Origin: Sanderia malayensis
Taxonomy: Eukaryota; Cnidaria; Scyphozoa; Semaeostomeae; Pelagiidae
Reading direction: 5' to 3'
Assembly (NCBI GenBank): GCA_013076295.1
Contig: RQOL01000465.1
Location: 1 to 64,000, forward strand
Length of the DNA stretch: 64,000 bases
Shown here: positions 32,142 to 45,684 of the stretch, piece by piece
How positions within the stretch are numbered: position 1 is the first letter of the stretch
Layout of the letters: the number at the start of each line of letters is the position of its first letter
Notes under the pieces: generated by a model
Database searches by the model: none
Seen by the model: only the letters and a program-made list of their open reading frames with translations
Told to the model about the DNA's origin: nothing
Program-made: the position numbers and the translations under genes

Positions 32142-34760
32142 ATCTTTCTTCTTTTCCTTTGTCTTCTTCTTGCAGGGACAGACGAGACGTGCACACGTGC
32201 CTGCCCCATAGTGTTAATGAGACTTACACTCCATATGCTATTGGCCACTTTTTTCAACTTGGTGCATCAGAACCCTGTGATCTCCATCAACTTGCCAAAT
32301 TGAACGATAATATAGTGTTGAAAAAGTATTAATATTGCTAAACCAACTGTAAATATTCAGTAAAATGAACATAACATTTTAAAGTTTATAATGCTTCTTT
32401 CTTATCTCCTATCTCTTTGAGCCCAGCCAGTCTGTCACGTGCTAATCTTTTCCTTCCCACCTTTAAAAGTAAGAAGGACAAAGGGGAAATCCCTTGCCAC
32501 GAGAATTTTCTCTCCTTTTTTATCATGTGACGCGTATAAACCAATCACAGAGGCGATGTAGTACAATAGAAATCCCGCCTCTAAAATTAGACTTTGTTTA
32601 TTTTTAACCGGCCAAATTTTCTAAAGGCTATAATTATCTCATCTTATTTATCGCTGAGTAAGTATACCTACTTTTAACATGTTTTAATTACTACAAGCTA
32701 GCCAGATTACTTATCGCAACTTCGCCTCATAAGACAAAAATTATTGTTCTTCTTGGTATGCTTTTAATTACGACAACAGGTTACGTGCTGTTCAGGTCAC
32801 TTTTTTTATCAAAATTTTAAGTTTACAACTATTCTGATTTCTCTTTCGTTTCTACCCATATATTGGAAAGACACAAGGTTAGGCTCGGTAAGAAATTTAT
32901 TATTTCACTACAGTTTTCCTACCTCGTTGATCTATTTACCTCTTTAATTGTGTGTTTTTCTTCTAAATAAAGGCCTGCCTAAATCTATTTTAAAATAACA
33001 GACACTTCTCTTTCACAAACTCATTCAGACAATTAACTTATAATTTTTTTATTTCTCTCTTTCCAAATGAGCCTCTGTACAACAAACTATTTCCTTGATT
33101 CAGTGCTTCCTTCATGGATAGTAAGTATATTAACAACAATTTCTCAAATCGTGTTTCAACAAATTATTAAAAACTGCGGCACTCAATTCAACCGGTCCAT
33201 TTTTATTGACTCGCGACGCGCATGCGCAAGCGAGTATATGTTGGTGAGTGGGGAAAATGTTGTGTTCTGTGTCTGTGTCTGTGTCTGTGTCTGTGTCTGT
33301 GTCTGTGTCTGTGTAGACTTCCTACTTGCCCATATAAGGTATGTGCCTCAGATTCAAACGTTCACTTTTGATTTGAAGTGAGGCAACCAAGTATGATATC
33401 ACTTTGCAAGTTTTTCATTGGATAAAATGTAAACTTGTTGAAATAACAAACAACATGACGTACCATACTAGATGCTGGGCACGCTGTGGCAGGGGGGGAC
33501 CACGAGCACGATCACACACGGAGACGGGGAGCATTTTTGACTCGTTGGATTGGAAGCATCAGGTGAAAAGAAGAAAGTTTTCTAGCTGTATGCTTATGCA
33601 ACTAATACAACAATTATAGTATTTCATTTTTGTTTTGGAAAATGATAGTTTTTTAACTTGATGAAACAAGATCGAAAACTGGAGTCAAAATGTTTGCGTG
33701 AGTGGTCTCAAAACAAAGGTTTTTTGAATTTGCTGCGCCAACACTAAATTCGTCTCTCTCCATAAGTCTCGCAAGACGAAACTCTTCTGAAGACCTGGAT
33801 TGGACCGTAACAACTGAAGACAAAACAGTACAATGAACAAAACTCATATGATTCCATAGAATTAATGTTTAACAGTTGCCAATAATTTATTAAATAACAA
33901 ATGAACTAACCAATTATCAACATAAGTTTTATTTTCAAAACGGGCATCCAGCTCTTTCAGAGATATCTAGGTAGGCCTTCACAACCCGATTCTTTATCAT
34001 CACTGCCGTACCCAGCTCTCGGTCTTCTTGCTCTTGCAAGAGGTTCTCCTTCGTGCGAGTTTCAACTATACGAACTGACTACTGAATAGTCTTCGTCTTC
34101 TTCGCTATCCTCAGGAAGACTTCGTCCTTCGTTGTCAGAGGAATTTGTTTTGAGCTACTATTTTCGCAATCCGACATGACATTTTGAAAAGATTTTAGCC
34201 AGACATTGTTTCAACACAGGCCGGGCAGCTCTTGTTCAAAGAACAATAGTTGAAGAACAATAGCTCGGTTCATTCTGACGTCACACTGAATCAAAATCTT
34301 GAAAGTTTTATTTTTTTCAAAATTTGTTAACATTTCTGTTTTAATTGAAAGCAACGAGAATTGACTCATAATGTGAGGAAAATATAGCGCAGACCTGGCT
34401 GTGTTTGAGCTTGGAAAAAACATACTTAAACTCGTCAGAAAACACTCAAAATAGGTTCATAGTGATACTCAGATCTTTTTCTCTCCATCTCCGTAAAAAA
34501 ATCGTTATCTCATTTCAGGCTGCATAAGCCCTTTAATTTAATATTACTTTCTTCACTTTCTGGATAATACAGTGAAATAAAAGCCATCTGTCGCGAGTCA
34601 CCTCAAGGTTCCTTTGATTTACTCAGGTATTCTGAGCTTTGCCCATTATTCATTTCTTTTTACTACATATATTTTAACTATGAATTTACTCTATTCCATT
34701 TTAGTGACTGTTTACCTAACAGAAACGACCACAGTTTAAACGTAAGTATATTTATTTAAT
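31889..34760. repeat. Duplicated block, right half, copy 1
   Basis: Parallel to 42785-44225. Short frames that exist in both copies (31946-32332 and 42843-43214) encode hydrophobic low-complexity sequence and then a segment after a plausible acceptor TTCTTGCAG; copy 2 lacks 15 bp within it. I cannot show it is a gene. It includes a TGTGTC microsatellite (33268-33316) inside an inserted element, and leads directly into the Helitron at 34913, so it may be the Helitron's 5' region. Confidence 0.75.
33208..34619. mobile_element. Small non-autonomous insertion with GACTCGCGAC termini
   Basis: Copy 2 of the block reads straight from TTTTTATT into TACTCAGG (about 44087-44105). Copy 1 has about 1.4 kb here. 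The insert begins GACTCGCGAC and has GTCGCGAGTC at 34590-34599, a perfect 10-bp inverted pair, followed by 20 bp before the target resumes; ATT flanks both sides. Part of it (33737-34530) recurs at about 44550-45480. No transposase is visible. Confidence 0.6.
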
Positions 34761-34912
34761 ATAAATTAGATTATATAGCAACACTTCACCATTGTAACAC
34801 CATACTATAACATACTATAACACCATTGTCAACAAGCAATAACATCTACAATAATTCGGCCTAATTGTATATCTCATACTTCATATTTGTCTTCCATACC
34901 ACAACGTGCACC

Positions 34913-37900
34913 ATGCCGCACAGGGCCAAGAGAAGTATAACCGGCACCAGGTGTAGAAATGTAGTGCGGGAGAATATGCAGCATCACAGACACATCAATC
35001 AACAGCTTCATCCTCAACAGACGGGAAATGCGGATAATCCACTTGCAGCTGTCAACAATCTTCAACAACTGCAGCTCGAAAACTGTCAGCTAGAAGCCCC
35101 TGAATATCAGCCATTTCCAGCACAGTATCCCCTTCCACAGATACAGCCGATGGAGGTGGACATGGAGCCAGAGCTTCCCATTCAGAACCAAGAGCTTCAA
35201 GCAGCAGAACAGCCTGCAGACATCGAGATGCACGACACAGTTCCAGTACCAGATGAAAATCAGATACCAGAACCAGTTGCACATCAGCAAATGCAAGTTG
35301 ACAACACTGTCCCCGAGAACAATGAAGCTGAAAACCTCATCCTCTTCTCCCCATTACCACACCACTTGAATAAAATGACCGGAACATGCATTCATTGTGG
35401 TGCAAAGTACTTCAAAGAAGAACTTAACTCCCGAAAACAATACAAAAAGTGTTGCATGGGAGGTTTAATCGCCGTGGATCTAATTCAACCACCTCCAAAC
35501 AGTGTCATGCACTTATACACTGGTGATACTGCCGAATGAAAATATTTCTTAAAGCACGTCCGCCAATGCAACTCACTAATGGCCATGGCATCATGGAAGG
35601 CTAATATTGTACGTCATGCCAGAGCTGGACCACCAGTTATCACAATTCACGGAAAAGCATATCACATGACAGGTAATGGAAACAATATGATTCCAGTCAT
35701 TATCATTAAAACTTAGCATTCGTTTATGCTGGCTACAGTTGAATTTCTAATTCCCTAACTTATGCTCTTGATCATTGACACATGTAACAGAAACAAACAG
35801 ATCCAGAAAATACGCAGAACTCTACATCATGGATACGCAACAAGCATTGCAGGAACGGCAAAATACTGCAAGAGACCAACGTCTTGATTTGGACATCGTT
35901 GCACTTTTCCTGAATGAATTAATGGCAGTCAATCGTTGCACAACATTATCAAAGTATGGGTGAAATATTGGAGGAACAGCGGCAGCAAGCTATTGCAAAC
36001 AATAAGCCTGTTCCGACATTCATAATGATCATAACAGGTCGCCCACAACAGGATCGCAGATACGATAATCAGCCAGAGAAATTGCAGCTTTATATACTGT
36101 GCAAAATGGAGGTGCACCAAATCCTGATGACAGAGAATTGCAGATACAAACAAGACGCGGAGATCTTATGAAGATATACGCAACAAGTTCTATTGCCGAT
36201 CCTCTCACGTATCCATTGATTTTCTTTCATGGTGATAGAGGATACGGTTTAGACCTTTAACGATTGCCTACTGCCAACGTCAGAGGTCAACCCCACAACA
36301 ATCATGACCGTCATACCAGACTAACCCTCACCAAATACTATTCATACAAAATCCAGGTCAGGGATGCATTCTCAACCATCCACATTGCATCACTTCTATT
36401 TCAAAAGTATCTAGTAGATGCATATACGAAGATAGAAGGCAATAAACTGCACTGGATTATGAAAAACCAATGTCAGCTTCGTGTTGACACATATCGTGGC
36501 CTGATGGATCATCTCCACAGAAGAGCTGAAATCGAAAACCAGATGGCCAGGGCTAACAATCCGAATCAGCCCGTACATATCGATGTTGGCCGTGTTATCA
36601 TTCTACCGTCATCCTTTCAAGGCAGCCAAAGAAACATGTATCAACATTTTCAAGATGCAATGACAATCGTAAGGAAATATGGCAAGCCAGACATCTTCCT
36701 CACAATGACTGCCAATCCTATATGGAAGGAGATTGAAGAAAACATTCATCCGTCTCAGAAGGCCAATGATCGACCAGACATTGTCACCCAAGTAATTCAA
36801 CTGAAACTCAAAGAACTACTCAAAGACATACTAGACAAGCACATTCTTGGATATGTCACGGCACATGTATATGTCATAGAATTCCAGAAGAGAGGACTAC
36901 AACACGCACATATGATTCTGTTTCTTTCGCAAGCTAATAAACCACGAACACCACAACAGGTAATATTTACATACTCAGATATAGAGATTGCAATAATTCT
37001 TACTCAAATAATTATATTTATAACATCAGATGCAGAGTATGTCATGATGGGCATGCGTTACAACTATTCTGTACTTGATCTCGATAATAGTAGCTGATTA
37101 TCATGTTCATTGTCAGGTGGATCAACTCATATCAGCAGAGATACCGGATCCACAAGATGCAGAATATCACAGGTTGGTCCTAAAGCACGTGACACATGCA
37201 CCCTTTGGTGTTTTAAATCCTCATTGCGCGTGCATGGAAAATAACAAATGCAAAAAGCACTTTCCGAAAGAACAAGTTGCTGAAACTCAAATCAATGTCA
37301 ACGGCTATCCTCTCTATGGACGACGCTGTCTTCATCCAGTCAATGTACATGATCGCATTTTCGATGATACCTGGGTAGTGCCACACAACAGACACCTACT
37401 CATCAAATGTCAGTGTCATATCAACGTGGAAATATGCAGCACTGTAAAAAGTGTGAAATACATTTTCAAATATATCCACAAAGGACATGATATGGCACAT
37501 GTTGAAATTCTTGAAGAAAATCAACAACAAGTAACTCAAGATATTGAACACGACGAGGTGCGCCAATACATCAATGCAAGATATATTGGACCACATGAAG
37601 CTGTCTATCGGCTTCTGCAGTTCCCCATGCACGACAAAAGCCACATAGTCAAACTGCTTTCTGTTCATCTACCATTTGAGCAACAAGTCATCTTTCATGA
37701 CAATGATGACGAACAAAGGCTCAACAACATAGGCAACAGAACAACACTCACAGCATGGTTTGCGCTAAACCAGCAAGATCCAGCTGCACGTCAGTACCTC
37801 TATCATGAGATACCAGAGCGCTTTGTTTTCCAGGAGCGTTCAAAAACATGGACACCCAGACAATGAAGAACGATGCCAATCATTGGTAGAGTAACTCAAG

Positions 37901-38470
37901 TGCAGCCTAGACCTTGCAAGCAAAAATTCGCACTAAGACTTTTGCTATTGCATAAACAAGAAGCTACTTCATTTGAAAATCTTCGTACAGTGGAAGATAA
38001 TCTATGTGACTCTTTCAAAGATGCAACATTAGCTTTAGGGCTTTTAGAAGATGATGCCAAAATCACGCGCTGTTTACACGACGCAGTCACCTTCACTCAG
38101 ACAGTTGTTTGCCACATTGCTACTCTTTCAAACGCCTTCAGACATAAGAACACTCTTTGCCACCTTCAAAGAAGCAATGAGTGAAGATTTGTCAGACGTG
38201 ATCAACTCAACAATCCAGACATAACCTTTCAAGACAGACACATGTATGAATGTCTACTTGATATTGACAACAATTTGAAGGTCCATGGTTTGTCAATCAC
38301 CAACTACGATCACCTTCCTCAGCTACCGGCCGACTTTGTCATTCCAGAACAAGGTGATTTACAACTTAACATGATGATACTCACTGTAATTACTTAGCCA
38401 ATATATGCTTCTATTCATACCAAATTAACTATGGTTTATGTTTTCAGAGGAGGATCACATGGATGTTGAG
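34913..38470 (+). pseudogene. Helitron copy A: Rep (HUH) half, truncated before helicase
   Basis: Exon 34913-35672 has a Cys pair region (CIHCGAKYF) and ends at donor CAG|GTAATGG; the next exon begins at 35791. Rep-type sequence follows: YSYKIQVRDAFSTIH, RVIILPSSFQGSQRNMYQ, MTANPIWKEI and the HUH-like box GLQHAHMILFL, then a predicted intron 36960-37116, then AEIPDPQDAEYHR, CSTVKSVKYIFKYIHKG (catalytic Tyr region). Breaks include TGA 35537, a 2-bp deletion near 35935 relative to copy B, and TGA 37864. Homology ends at GGATGTTGAG (38470), exactly where the helicase would begin. Helitrons move by rolling-circle replication. Confidence 0.85.
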
Positions 38471-38495
38471 TAGACGTGGACGTGGCCTGTTGGAT

Positions 38496-39014
38496 GTTAT
38501 GTTGTTCGATGGTTTGTAGTTAAGTTATGTACTTTGATAGTTTGTAGTTCTGTTGTTTGTTGCTTAGTGGCCTTGATCATGCATGAATTATTCATACTAC
38601 TAATAATTTACCTTTTTTCGGCCTAGCAATCAATCTCACAAATTTCTCATATTTATGCATGGTCAATGCTTTTTCCTGTTTAAATAGCTCCAAATTAAGT
38701 TCATCGTAATATTCAGTTCCATTGATATATTATTGTTCTAATTTTAAAACCTTTATTAATTAGACACTTACACTCAAAAAACCAAGTAGGGACATCCTTT
38801 CCTTTTCTGTTCAGCTATCAGCACCTGCAAGCAACAACAAAATTAAGTGAAACCATTAACCAAACACACAGTTTCAATTATTCAGAATACTTTCCAGGTT
38901 ACAGCAATGCCAACTCATTGCTTATAGCAGTATGAGTTAGCCCACCAAAACACAGAAGGAGAGCAGATTACCATTATTCCTATGCAACTGCTCCGAATTT
39001 GCCTTTTTGTCTTA
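38496..39014. repeat. Duplicated non-coding block, left half, copy 2
   Basis: Matches 4641-5161. It ends in TTA (39012-39014), the target duplication of the Harbinger element, and resumes at 42671. Confidence 0.87.
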
Positions 39015-39178
39015 AGGCCCGAATACACCTAGCTATTTTGCATTATTTATTCCCAAAATAGCCGCGGTTAGAATAAATAACGGAATATTGCGAAGTGTAT
39101 ATGCGCGTTCTATTTTCCATTCTACATTCCATTCTATATTCAATAAATCCATTCATTTGAGCACTTTTTGGCCTAAAC

Positions 39179-40548
39179 ATGAGTAATCAAGATAGCCTAG
39201 ATGAGCTTGAAGAAGTTCTCGTTTGTACTATTCTTGGTTGTGCAAGTTTTGTTTATGTCAATACGAATGGCGGTAATACTAAAAACAGAAAGGTATGGTG
39301 CATAGATTATTTTAAGCATCGCGAAGAACGTGGAGCGTATAAATTGACGTTGCAAGAGCTCTGGCTGACTGATCCTTTTTCATTTCGAAGATATTTGAGA
39401 ATGACTGCAGAAACTTTTGAGGTATAAAATTATTAAAACCTACCTACCCGTGTGGTTACAATTAACGATAACAACCCATCAATGAAGATGGTCAGCTAGC
39501 TATCCTAGCTTGAACCTATCACTTTTTTTCAGGAATTATTGCAATATGTAGGGCCATTTATCACGAAAAAAACAACACGACTAAGGAAACCAATAACAGC
39601 ACAACAGAAATTAGCTGTAACTCTGAGATTTTTGGCCACAGGGAATTCATTTGATGACTTATCCTATGCTTTCCGAATTCATCGTACAACAATTGCTCAA
39701 TTTGTTCCAACCGTATGCAAGAAAATATACGAAACCATGAAGGAAACCCATCTAAAATGCCCCGATAGCCCAGAGGCTTGGAAAAATATGCTAAATGCAC
39801 GCAAGAAAAATGGCAATTTCCTAACTGCATTGGGGCTGCAGATGGTAAACACATAGCTATCTTGCACCCAAATGATTCTGGATCTGCCCATTACAATTAC
39901 AAAGGCTTTTTCAGCATCGTCTTGCTTGCAATTGTGGACTACGATCACAATTTTCTGTATGTAGATGTTGGTTGTCAGGGCCGCATAAGTGATGGGGGTG
40001 TGTACAGGCATTCTTCTTTTTATAAATCACTGCAAGATGGCTCCCTTGGTTTACCTGCCCCTGAGCCTTTACCCCAATCAACAGATCCAGCATGGGCCTT
40101 TTACCAGCCACCTGAGCCAATACCATATATGTTTGTGGCAGATGATGCATTTCCTCTAGGGATACATTGCATGAAGCCCTTTCCTCAAGCAAACTTGGAT
40201 GACAGAAGGCGTATTTTCAACTACCGTCTGTCAAGAGTGAGAAGACTGAGTGAAAATGTTTTCGGTATTTGGTCCAATCGCTTCAGAGTGTTCACCACAA
40301 CAATGGCCCTTTGTCCGGATAAAGCAATTGATGTTACACTTGCAACAATTGTTCTTCATAATTTTCTCCGAAGTAAGTCCAAGGACACATATACAGGAGA
40401 AGGTTCTCTTGATGTTGAGAATGAAGACGGAGAAATAATCCGTGGGGATTGGCGGGAAAGCTCTGATAATTTGAGCTTTGCGCAAACTCTTCCAACTACC
40501 AAGAGCAACAAAGCATCATCATCAGCAGGGGTATTCGTGAAATGTTAG
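39179..40548 (+). pseudogene. PIF/Harbinger DDE transposase, frameshifted
   Basis: Exon 1 is 39179-39421 (donor GAG|GTATAA) and exon 2 starts at 39533 after TTTTTTTCAG. Exon 2 has a helix-turn-helix region (SYAFRIHRTTIAQF) and the DDE_4 nuclease: CIGAADGKHIAI (first Asp), YVDVGCQGRISDGGVYR (second Asp region) and RRLSENVFGIWSNRF (Glu). A one-base loss in the A-run at about 39781-39785 changes frame, so the two parts are not joined. Otherwise the coding sequence is well preserved. Confidence 0.9.
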
Positions 40549-40915
40549 CTGATCATTTCTATGGTCCTGGGCAGATACCTTGGCAATGGAACTTGTTAAT
40601 TTGAATATACAAGAGACATATTTAACACACGCTTTTGTTACCTTCATATGTGAATCAAACCAACTGTCAAAGCTTTACTTATATATCACTGATTTATATA
40701 ATCTATAAACATACTAAAACATAAAAAACAACTAATAAAGTTCATTCCTGAAAGCTTACATTGCTATATGCAGGAGAAGGTGTGGCATGCTGGTACGATC
40801 CTGGCAACGATCCCTCTCCCTGAAGCTCGGATGTAAAATATCGTGCAGGCTGTGGCATCACCTGGTTCATCTGCGCATACTGGGGGGCATGGCGGTATCG
40901 CAACTGTACCAGCCT

Positions 40916-41917
40916 TTATTGAAACTCCACCTTCAGCATTGCTTTAGCTTCGGAATCAGGTATAGTACGTAGCATCTGCAAAATCATGTCCGTGAAACAT
41001 CGATCCTCGTCATACCTTTCTTCAGTGCGCTGCTTTCGGATATCTGATAGCTTCTGTAGTGCTTGTGCTGCACCTTCCATTACTTTTTCTGCTGCCTCTA
41101 CAGATTTCTGCTTCATTTTTCTTGCAGTTTTAGCGGATGGGGGCCTATTCACCTCGTAAGTACAGCTCTCATTTGGTACTTCTGCTGGCACTTCTGTTTC
41201 AATGTTGCTGACCGTTTCTCTAGGTGTCAAACCATCTTGTAGAAACTCTAGATAAGAATAAAATTTCCAGGCCGAGATGTAGACGTTATCGGTTCCTGTA
41301 CCACTCCTTCTTGAGCTTTCTGTCTTTCTTCTCTCTGCACCGAAATAGCTGCGTAGACTCTTCATTTTCTCTTGCAACTGCTTTGTGGTTGTAATCGCCG
41401 CACCTTCAGATTTCATACTTGTCAGAATGCCTTCTAGTGACTTCTGTCTGGTATCTCTGTTGTGATAGCGTGGATGTTGTACATTGTACAGATTCTCCTT
41501 TGTGCCCCATAAATCGATCAATCGGAAAATATCATCGTCAGTCCATTCCGTTTCGACCTTCTTTGCTGGGCGTCCACGTCTTTTAGATGTTGCAGCTTTT
41601 GCTTGTGGAGCTGGAGGCACTACTGCTTGGCTGAGATGTTCGTCTAATTGTGAGTCTTCTTCCAATTCAGTGTCATGTATGATTTTGAATGGGGTGATAT
41701 GCGTATCTTTCTCCCTGTAGAGGACAGCAAAACAAAGTCACGCATTGAAATAAAATGAGAATGGTTCACTATAATCATGCTCATTGCTGTCAAAAACTAT
41801 TCTTTTAGTTATCGAGTTCTTTCAATAAATATCTTTTTCTTACCTGTCATTGTCTTCTGCTTCTCTCTCTGCAGCTCTCTTTTTTAAAAATTCAGCAAAA
41901 GCCTTCGGAGTACTCAT
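40916..41917 (-). CDS. Harbinger MADF/Myb-SANT-like protein
   Basis: Two predicted exons on the minus strand: 41917-41844 (ATG, donor GACAG|GTAAG) and 41714-40916 (acceptor CTCTACAG). The joined frame is open for about 290 codons. The N-terminal part has an acidic linker and GRPAKK basic motif; the MADF/Myb-SANT-like domain starts at EWTDDDIFRLIDLW. The C-terminal third is helical. In PIF/Harbinger elements this second protein helps the transposase enter the nucleus and bind the transposon ends. Confidence 0.82.
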
Positions 41918-42494
41918 CTCAAATCTTGGTGATATCGTTCGTGTCTTCGTGTTTGATATGTTCAGAGTTTCAGAAATTATTGCATTGCTAAAGTTTCAGC
42001 TTCAATTTATAGAGCAAAGGGTGATCACGAGAATAATGAGGCAATCTGCTTATTTAGACGCTTTCCGTAGTATTACAGCATTTAGTGCAACAAAAATTCG
42101 CTGACTGGGACGATATTTCATTATTAGTCATGCATGATTCTTGCAAAAAGGTCATGGGTAAGTTATTTAAAGATATTACACCGTATTTCGGGGAACGATG
42201 CAACAATAATGTGCTTGGCTTGCAATCTTTTGTTGCAAGCCAATTCCCACGTAAGGTAGCTTCATCTGAACATGGTTATGCAATGATTGTTGCTTATATA
42301 ATCAAACAGAAGTTTTTCATCAACATATATAGGGGTCATTAAGATCACTTGAGTGACAAAAACATTTCTTCTTTCATGTAAATCGACCAGAAACTTGAGT
42401 GCAAGCACTGGAAATTGTGAAACACTAAAAGAATACGTCACCAGACAGTCGGTTTCTTTATGTCTGCAGTTTCATGCTAGAAACCCAAAATCAT
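41918..42494. other. Harbinger non-coding sequence
   Basis: Upstream region of the MADF gene. Only short chance frames; no motif I trust. A run of C (42597-42606) lies just beyond, towards the right end. Confidence 0.55.
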
Positions 42495-42558
42495 GCTGAG
42501 AATATCGGATGGAATAAAATCAAAACGTTTTGATTTTATTCCATCGAATATTCTCAGC
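42495..42558. repeat. 64-bp near-perfect palindrome inside Harbinger
   Basis: Two 31-bp arms, starting GCTGAGAATAT and ending ATATTCTCAGC, separated by 2 bp with two mismatches. It lies 112 bp from the right end and would form a long hairpin or cruciform. Confidence 0.92.
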
Positions 42559-42784
42559 TTCTTTTGCTTCTTTTGACAAGGTGTTAATTCGATTCCCCCC
42601 CCCCCCGACGGGCTATTTTTGGGATGTCTGGAGAATAAATAATGCAAAATAGCTAGGTGTATTCGGGCCTTTATTTCATGCATAAAAAAATAGAGTAACA
42701 AATTTACCCAGGCCTGCCATGCATGTTGACTATTTTTAATGAAAGGATGCATATTCTCTTCCAATATGTCGAAATTCTATAATT

Positions 42785-44225
42785 GATAGATAACAATTAA
42801 AGTTAAACACAACAAAACTCATTATAGTTTGCTTAATGGTGTTTGATTGAAAAGATTGAGAAAGATCAAATTATATTTTTACCATATATCTTATTCCTCC
42901 GGTTTCATCAGCTCTCTTCGTTGTCAATGCTATCTACCGAGGCTGAGGCTTCTTTTTCTTTACAGTGTAATAATAATAATTTCGCAAATAAAATTCTGGC
43001 GCGTGAGAGATTGTTACAATGTTTCCTTTGTTTCATTTGTCTTCCTTCTTTTCCTTTGTCTTCTTCTTGCAGGGACAGACGAGATGTGCACATATGCCTC
43101 CCCCATAGTGTTAATGACGCTATTGGCCACTTTTTTCAACTTGATGCATCAGAACCCTGTGATCTCCATCAACTTGCCAAATTGAACGATAATATAGTGT
43201 TGAAAGAATATTAACATTGCTAAACCAACTGTAAATATTCAGTAAAATGAACATAACATTTTAAAGTTTATAATGCTTCTTTCTTATCTCCTATCTCTTT
43301 GAGCCCAGCCAGTCTGTCACGTGCTAATCTTTTCCTTCCCACCTTTAAATGTAAGAAGGACGAAGGGGAAATCCCTTCCCACCAGAATGTTCGCTCCTTT
43401 TTTATCATGTGACTCTTATAAACCAATCACGGAGGCGATGTAGTACAACAGAAATCCCACCTCTAAAATTAGACTTTGTCTATTTTTAACCGGCCAAATT
43501 TTCTAAAGGCTATAATTATCTCATCTTATTTATCGCTGAGTAAGTATACCTACTTTTAACATGTTTTAATTACTACAAGCTAGCCAGATTACTTATCGCA
43601 ACTTCGCCTCATAAGACAAAAATTATTGTTTTTCTTGGTTTGCTTTTAATTACAACAACAGGTTACGTGCTGTGCAGGTAACTTTTTTTATCAAAATTTT
43701 AAGTTTACAACTATTCTGATTTCTCTTTCGTTTCTACCGATAGATTTGAAAGACACAAGGTTAGGCTCGGTAAGAAATTTATTATTTCACTACAGTTTTC
43801 CTACCTCGCTGATCTATTTACCTCTTTAATTGTGTGGTTTTCTTCTAAATAAAGGCCCGCCTAAATCTACTTTAAAATAACAGACACTTCTCTTTCACAA
43901 ACTCATTTAGACAATAAACTTATATTTTTGTTTTTTTATTTCTCTCTTTCCAAATAAGCCTCTGTACAACAAACTATTTCCTTGATTCAGTGCTTCCTTC
44001 ATGGATAGTAAGTATATTAACAACAATTTCTCAAATCGTGTTTCAACAAATTATTAAAAACTGCTGCACTCAATTCAACCGGTCCATTTTTATTTACTCA
44101 GGTATTCTGAGCTTTGCCCATTATTCATTTCTTTTTACTACCTATATTTTAACTATGAATTTACTCTATTCCATTTTAGTGACTGTTTACCTGACAGAAA
44201 CGACCACAGTTTAAACATAAGTATA
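42785..44225. repeat. Duplicated block, right half, copy 2
   Basis: Runs parallel to 31889-33207 plus 34618-34760, without the 1.4-kb insertion. It is clearly more diverged from 31889-32141 than the latter is from its inverted copy at 5175-5427. Confidence 0.85.
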
Positions 44226-45585
44226 TTCATTTAAAGTATTTGCTGAAAAGTATAGAATTCAACGTGCTTATCAACATGCCGCAAATAGAATTTTTAAATA
44301 TTTTGTAGTTTTTGAGTTATTCATTGTCAAAATAGGGAATTTGGACAAATTCTGTTGAAGAAATTGACGTCAGAAGGATGCGAAATCCCAGACACCTTTG
44401 CATACCACGGCCAACAAAACAACAAACCGGGCAGACTGAAGAACGTCACGTCAATATGCAACTTAAAATAGGGAAGAAAATAGTAATAAAGAGTATTAAA
44501 AAAGCATTTCATGGTCGATCATGTATTATAGGGGAACCCAAAAGCGCAAGTTGGACCAACACTAAATTCATCTCTCTCCATAAGTTTCGAAACTCTTCTA
44601 AAGACCTGGATTTGACTGTAACAACTGAAGACAAAGCAGTACAATGAACAAAACTCATATGAATCCATAGAATTAATGTTTAACAATTGCCAACAACTTA
44701 TTAAATAACAAATGAACTAACCAAATATCAGCATAAGTTTTGTTTTCAAAACCGGCATCCAGCTCTTTCAGAAATAGGCCTTCACAACCCGATCCTTTAT
44801 CATCTCATCACCGCCGTACCCAGCTCTGTCTGGGTCTTCTTGCAAGAGAATGTCCTTCGTGCGAGTTTCGAGTATACGAAATGACTACTGAATAGTCTTT
44901 GTCTTCTTCGCTATCCTCAAGAAGACTTCTTTTTTCATTGTCAGAGCAATTTGTTTTGAACTACTATTTTCGCAATCCGACATTTTGAAAAGATTTTAGC
45001 CAGACACTGTTTCAAAAACACAGGCCGGGCAGCTCTTCCTCAGAGAACAATAGTTGAAGAACAATAGCTCGGTTCATTCTGACGTCACATTTCACCAAAA
45101 TCATGAAAATTTTATTTTTTTTTAAATTTGTCCAAATTTCTGTGTTCTATTGAAAGCAATGAAAATTGACTCATAATGTGAGGAAAATATCGCGCTTTTA
45201 GCCACGGGTGAGATAATTGAAATCGGCGTCACCTAAGTCGAGTTATTAAAAAAACCGTGCCGCGGGGCCAATTTTCCCATATTGACCCCTATAAAAAATG
45301 ATTCGAGTGTCATCAAACTGACATCACAGCTCTTCAACAGACCTGGGTGTGTTTGAGCTTGAAAAATACATACTTGTGCTCGTCAGAAAACATTCAAAAT
45401 AAGTTCATAGTGATACTCGGATCTTTTTCTCTCCATTTCCGCACAAAAACCGATATGTCATTTTAGGCTGCATAAGCCCTTTAAAATATATTAGATTATA
45501 TAGCAAAACTTCTCTCTACTCTACATAAATTAGATTATATAGCAATACTTCTATAATACTATTTACTTCTTTACCTATTTCAACT
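44226..45585. other. Second copy of part of the small element, plus unassigned sequence
   Basis: 44550-45480 resembles 33737-34530 with indels; 44226-44540 has no match in the window. No credible gene. Confidence 0.6.
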
Positions 45586-45684
45586 GCGGATAATCCACTT
45601 GCAGCTGTCAACGATCTTCAACAACTGCAGCTCGAAAACCGTCAGCTAGAAGCCCCTGAATATCAGCCATTTCCAGCACAGTAT

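Larger units (their letters stand above)
39015..42670. mobile_element. PIF/Harbinger DNA transposon
   Basis: 3,656 bp with 37-bp terminal inverted repeats starting AGGCCCGAATACACC and a TTA target duplication (39012-39014, 42671-42673), diagnostic of PIF/Harbinger. It carries the two typical genes in convergent order: a DDE transposase (plus) and a MADF/Myb-like protein (minus). The unoccupied target is seen at 5159-5161. Confidence 0.96.

Noticed and set aside
31946..32332. Conserved protein shared by both block copies (31946-32332 and 42843-43214)
   Set aside because: Two frames are open at once in both copies, the N-terminal part is low-complexity, and one copy has a 15-bp deletion; similarity is explained by duplication of the DNA.
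33268..33316. Functional element in the TGTGTC repeat
   Set aside because: Simple microsatellite; absent from the other block copy together with the whole insertion.
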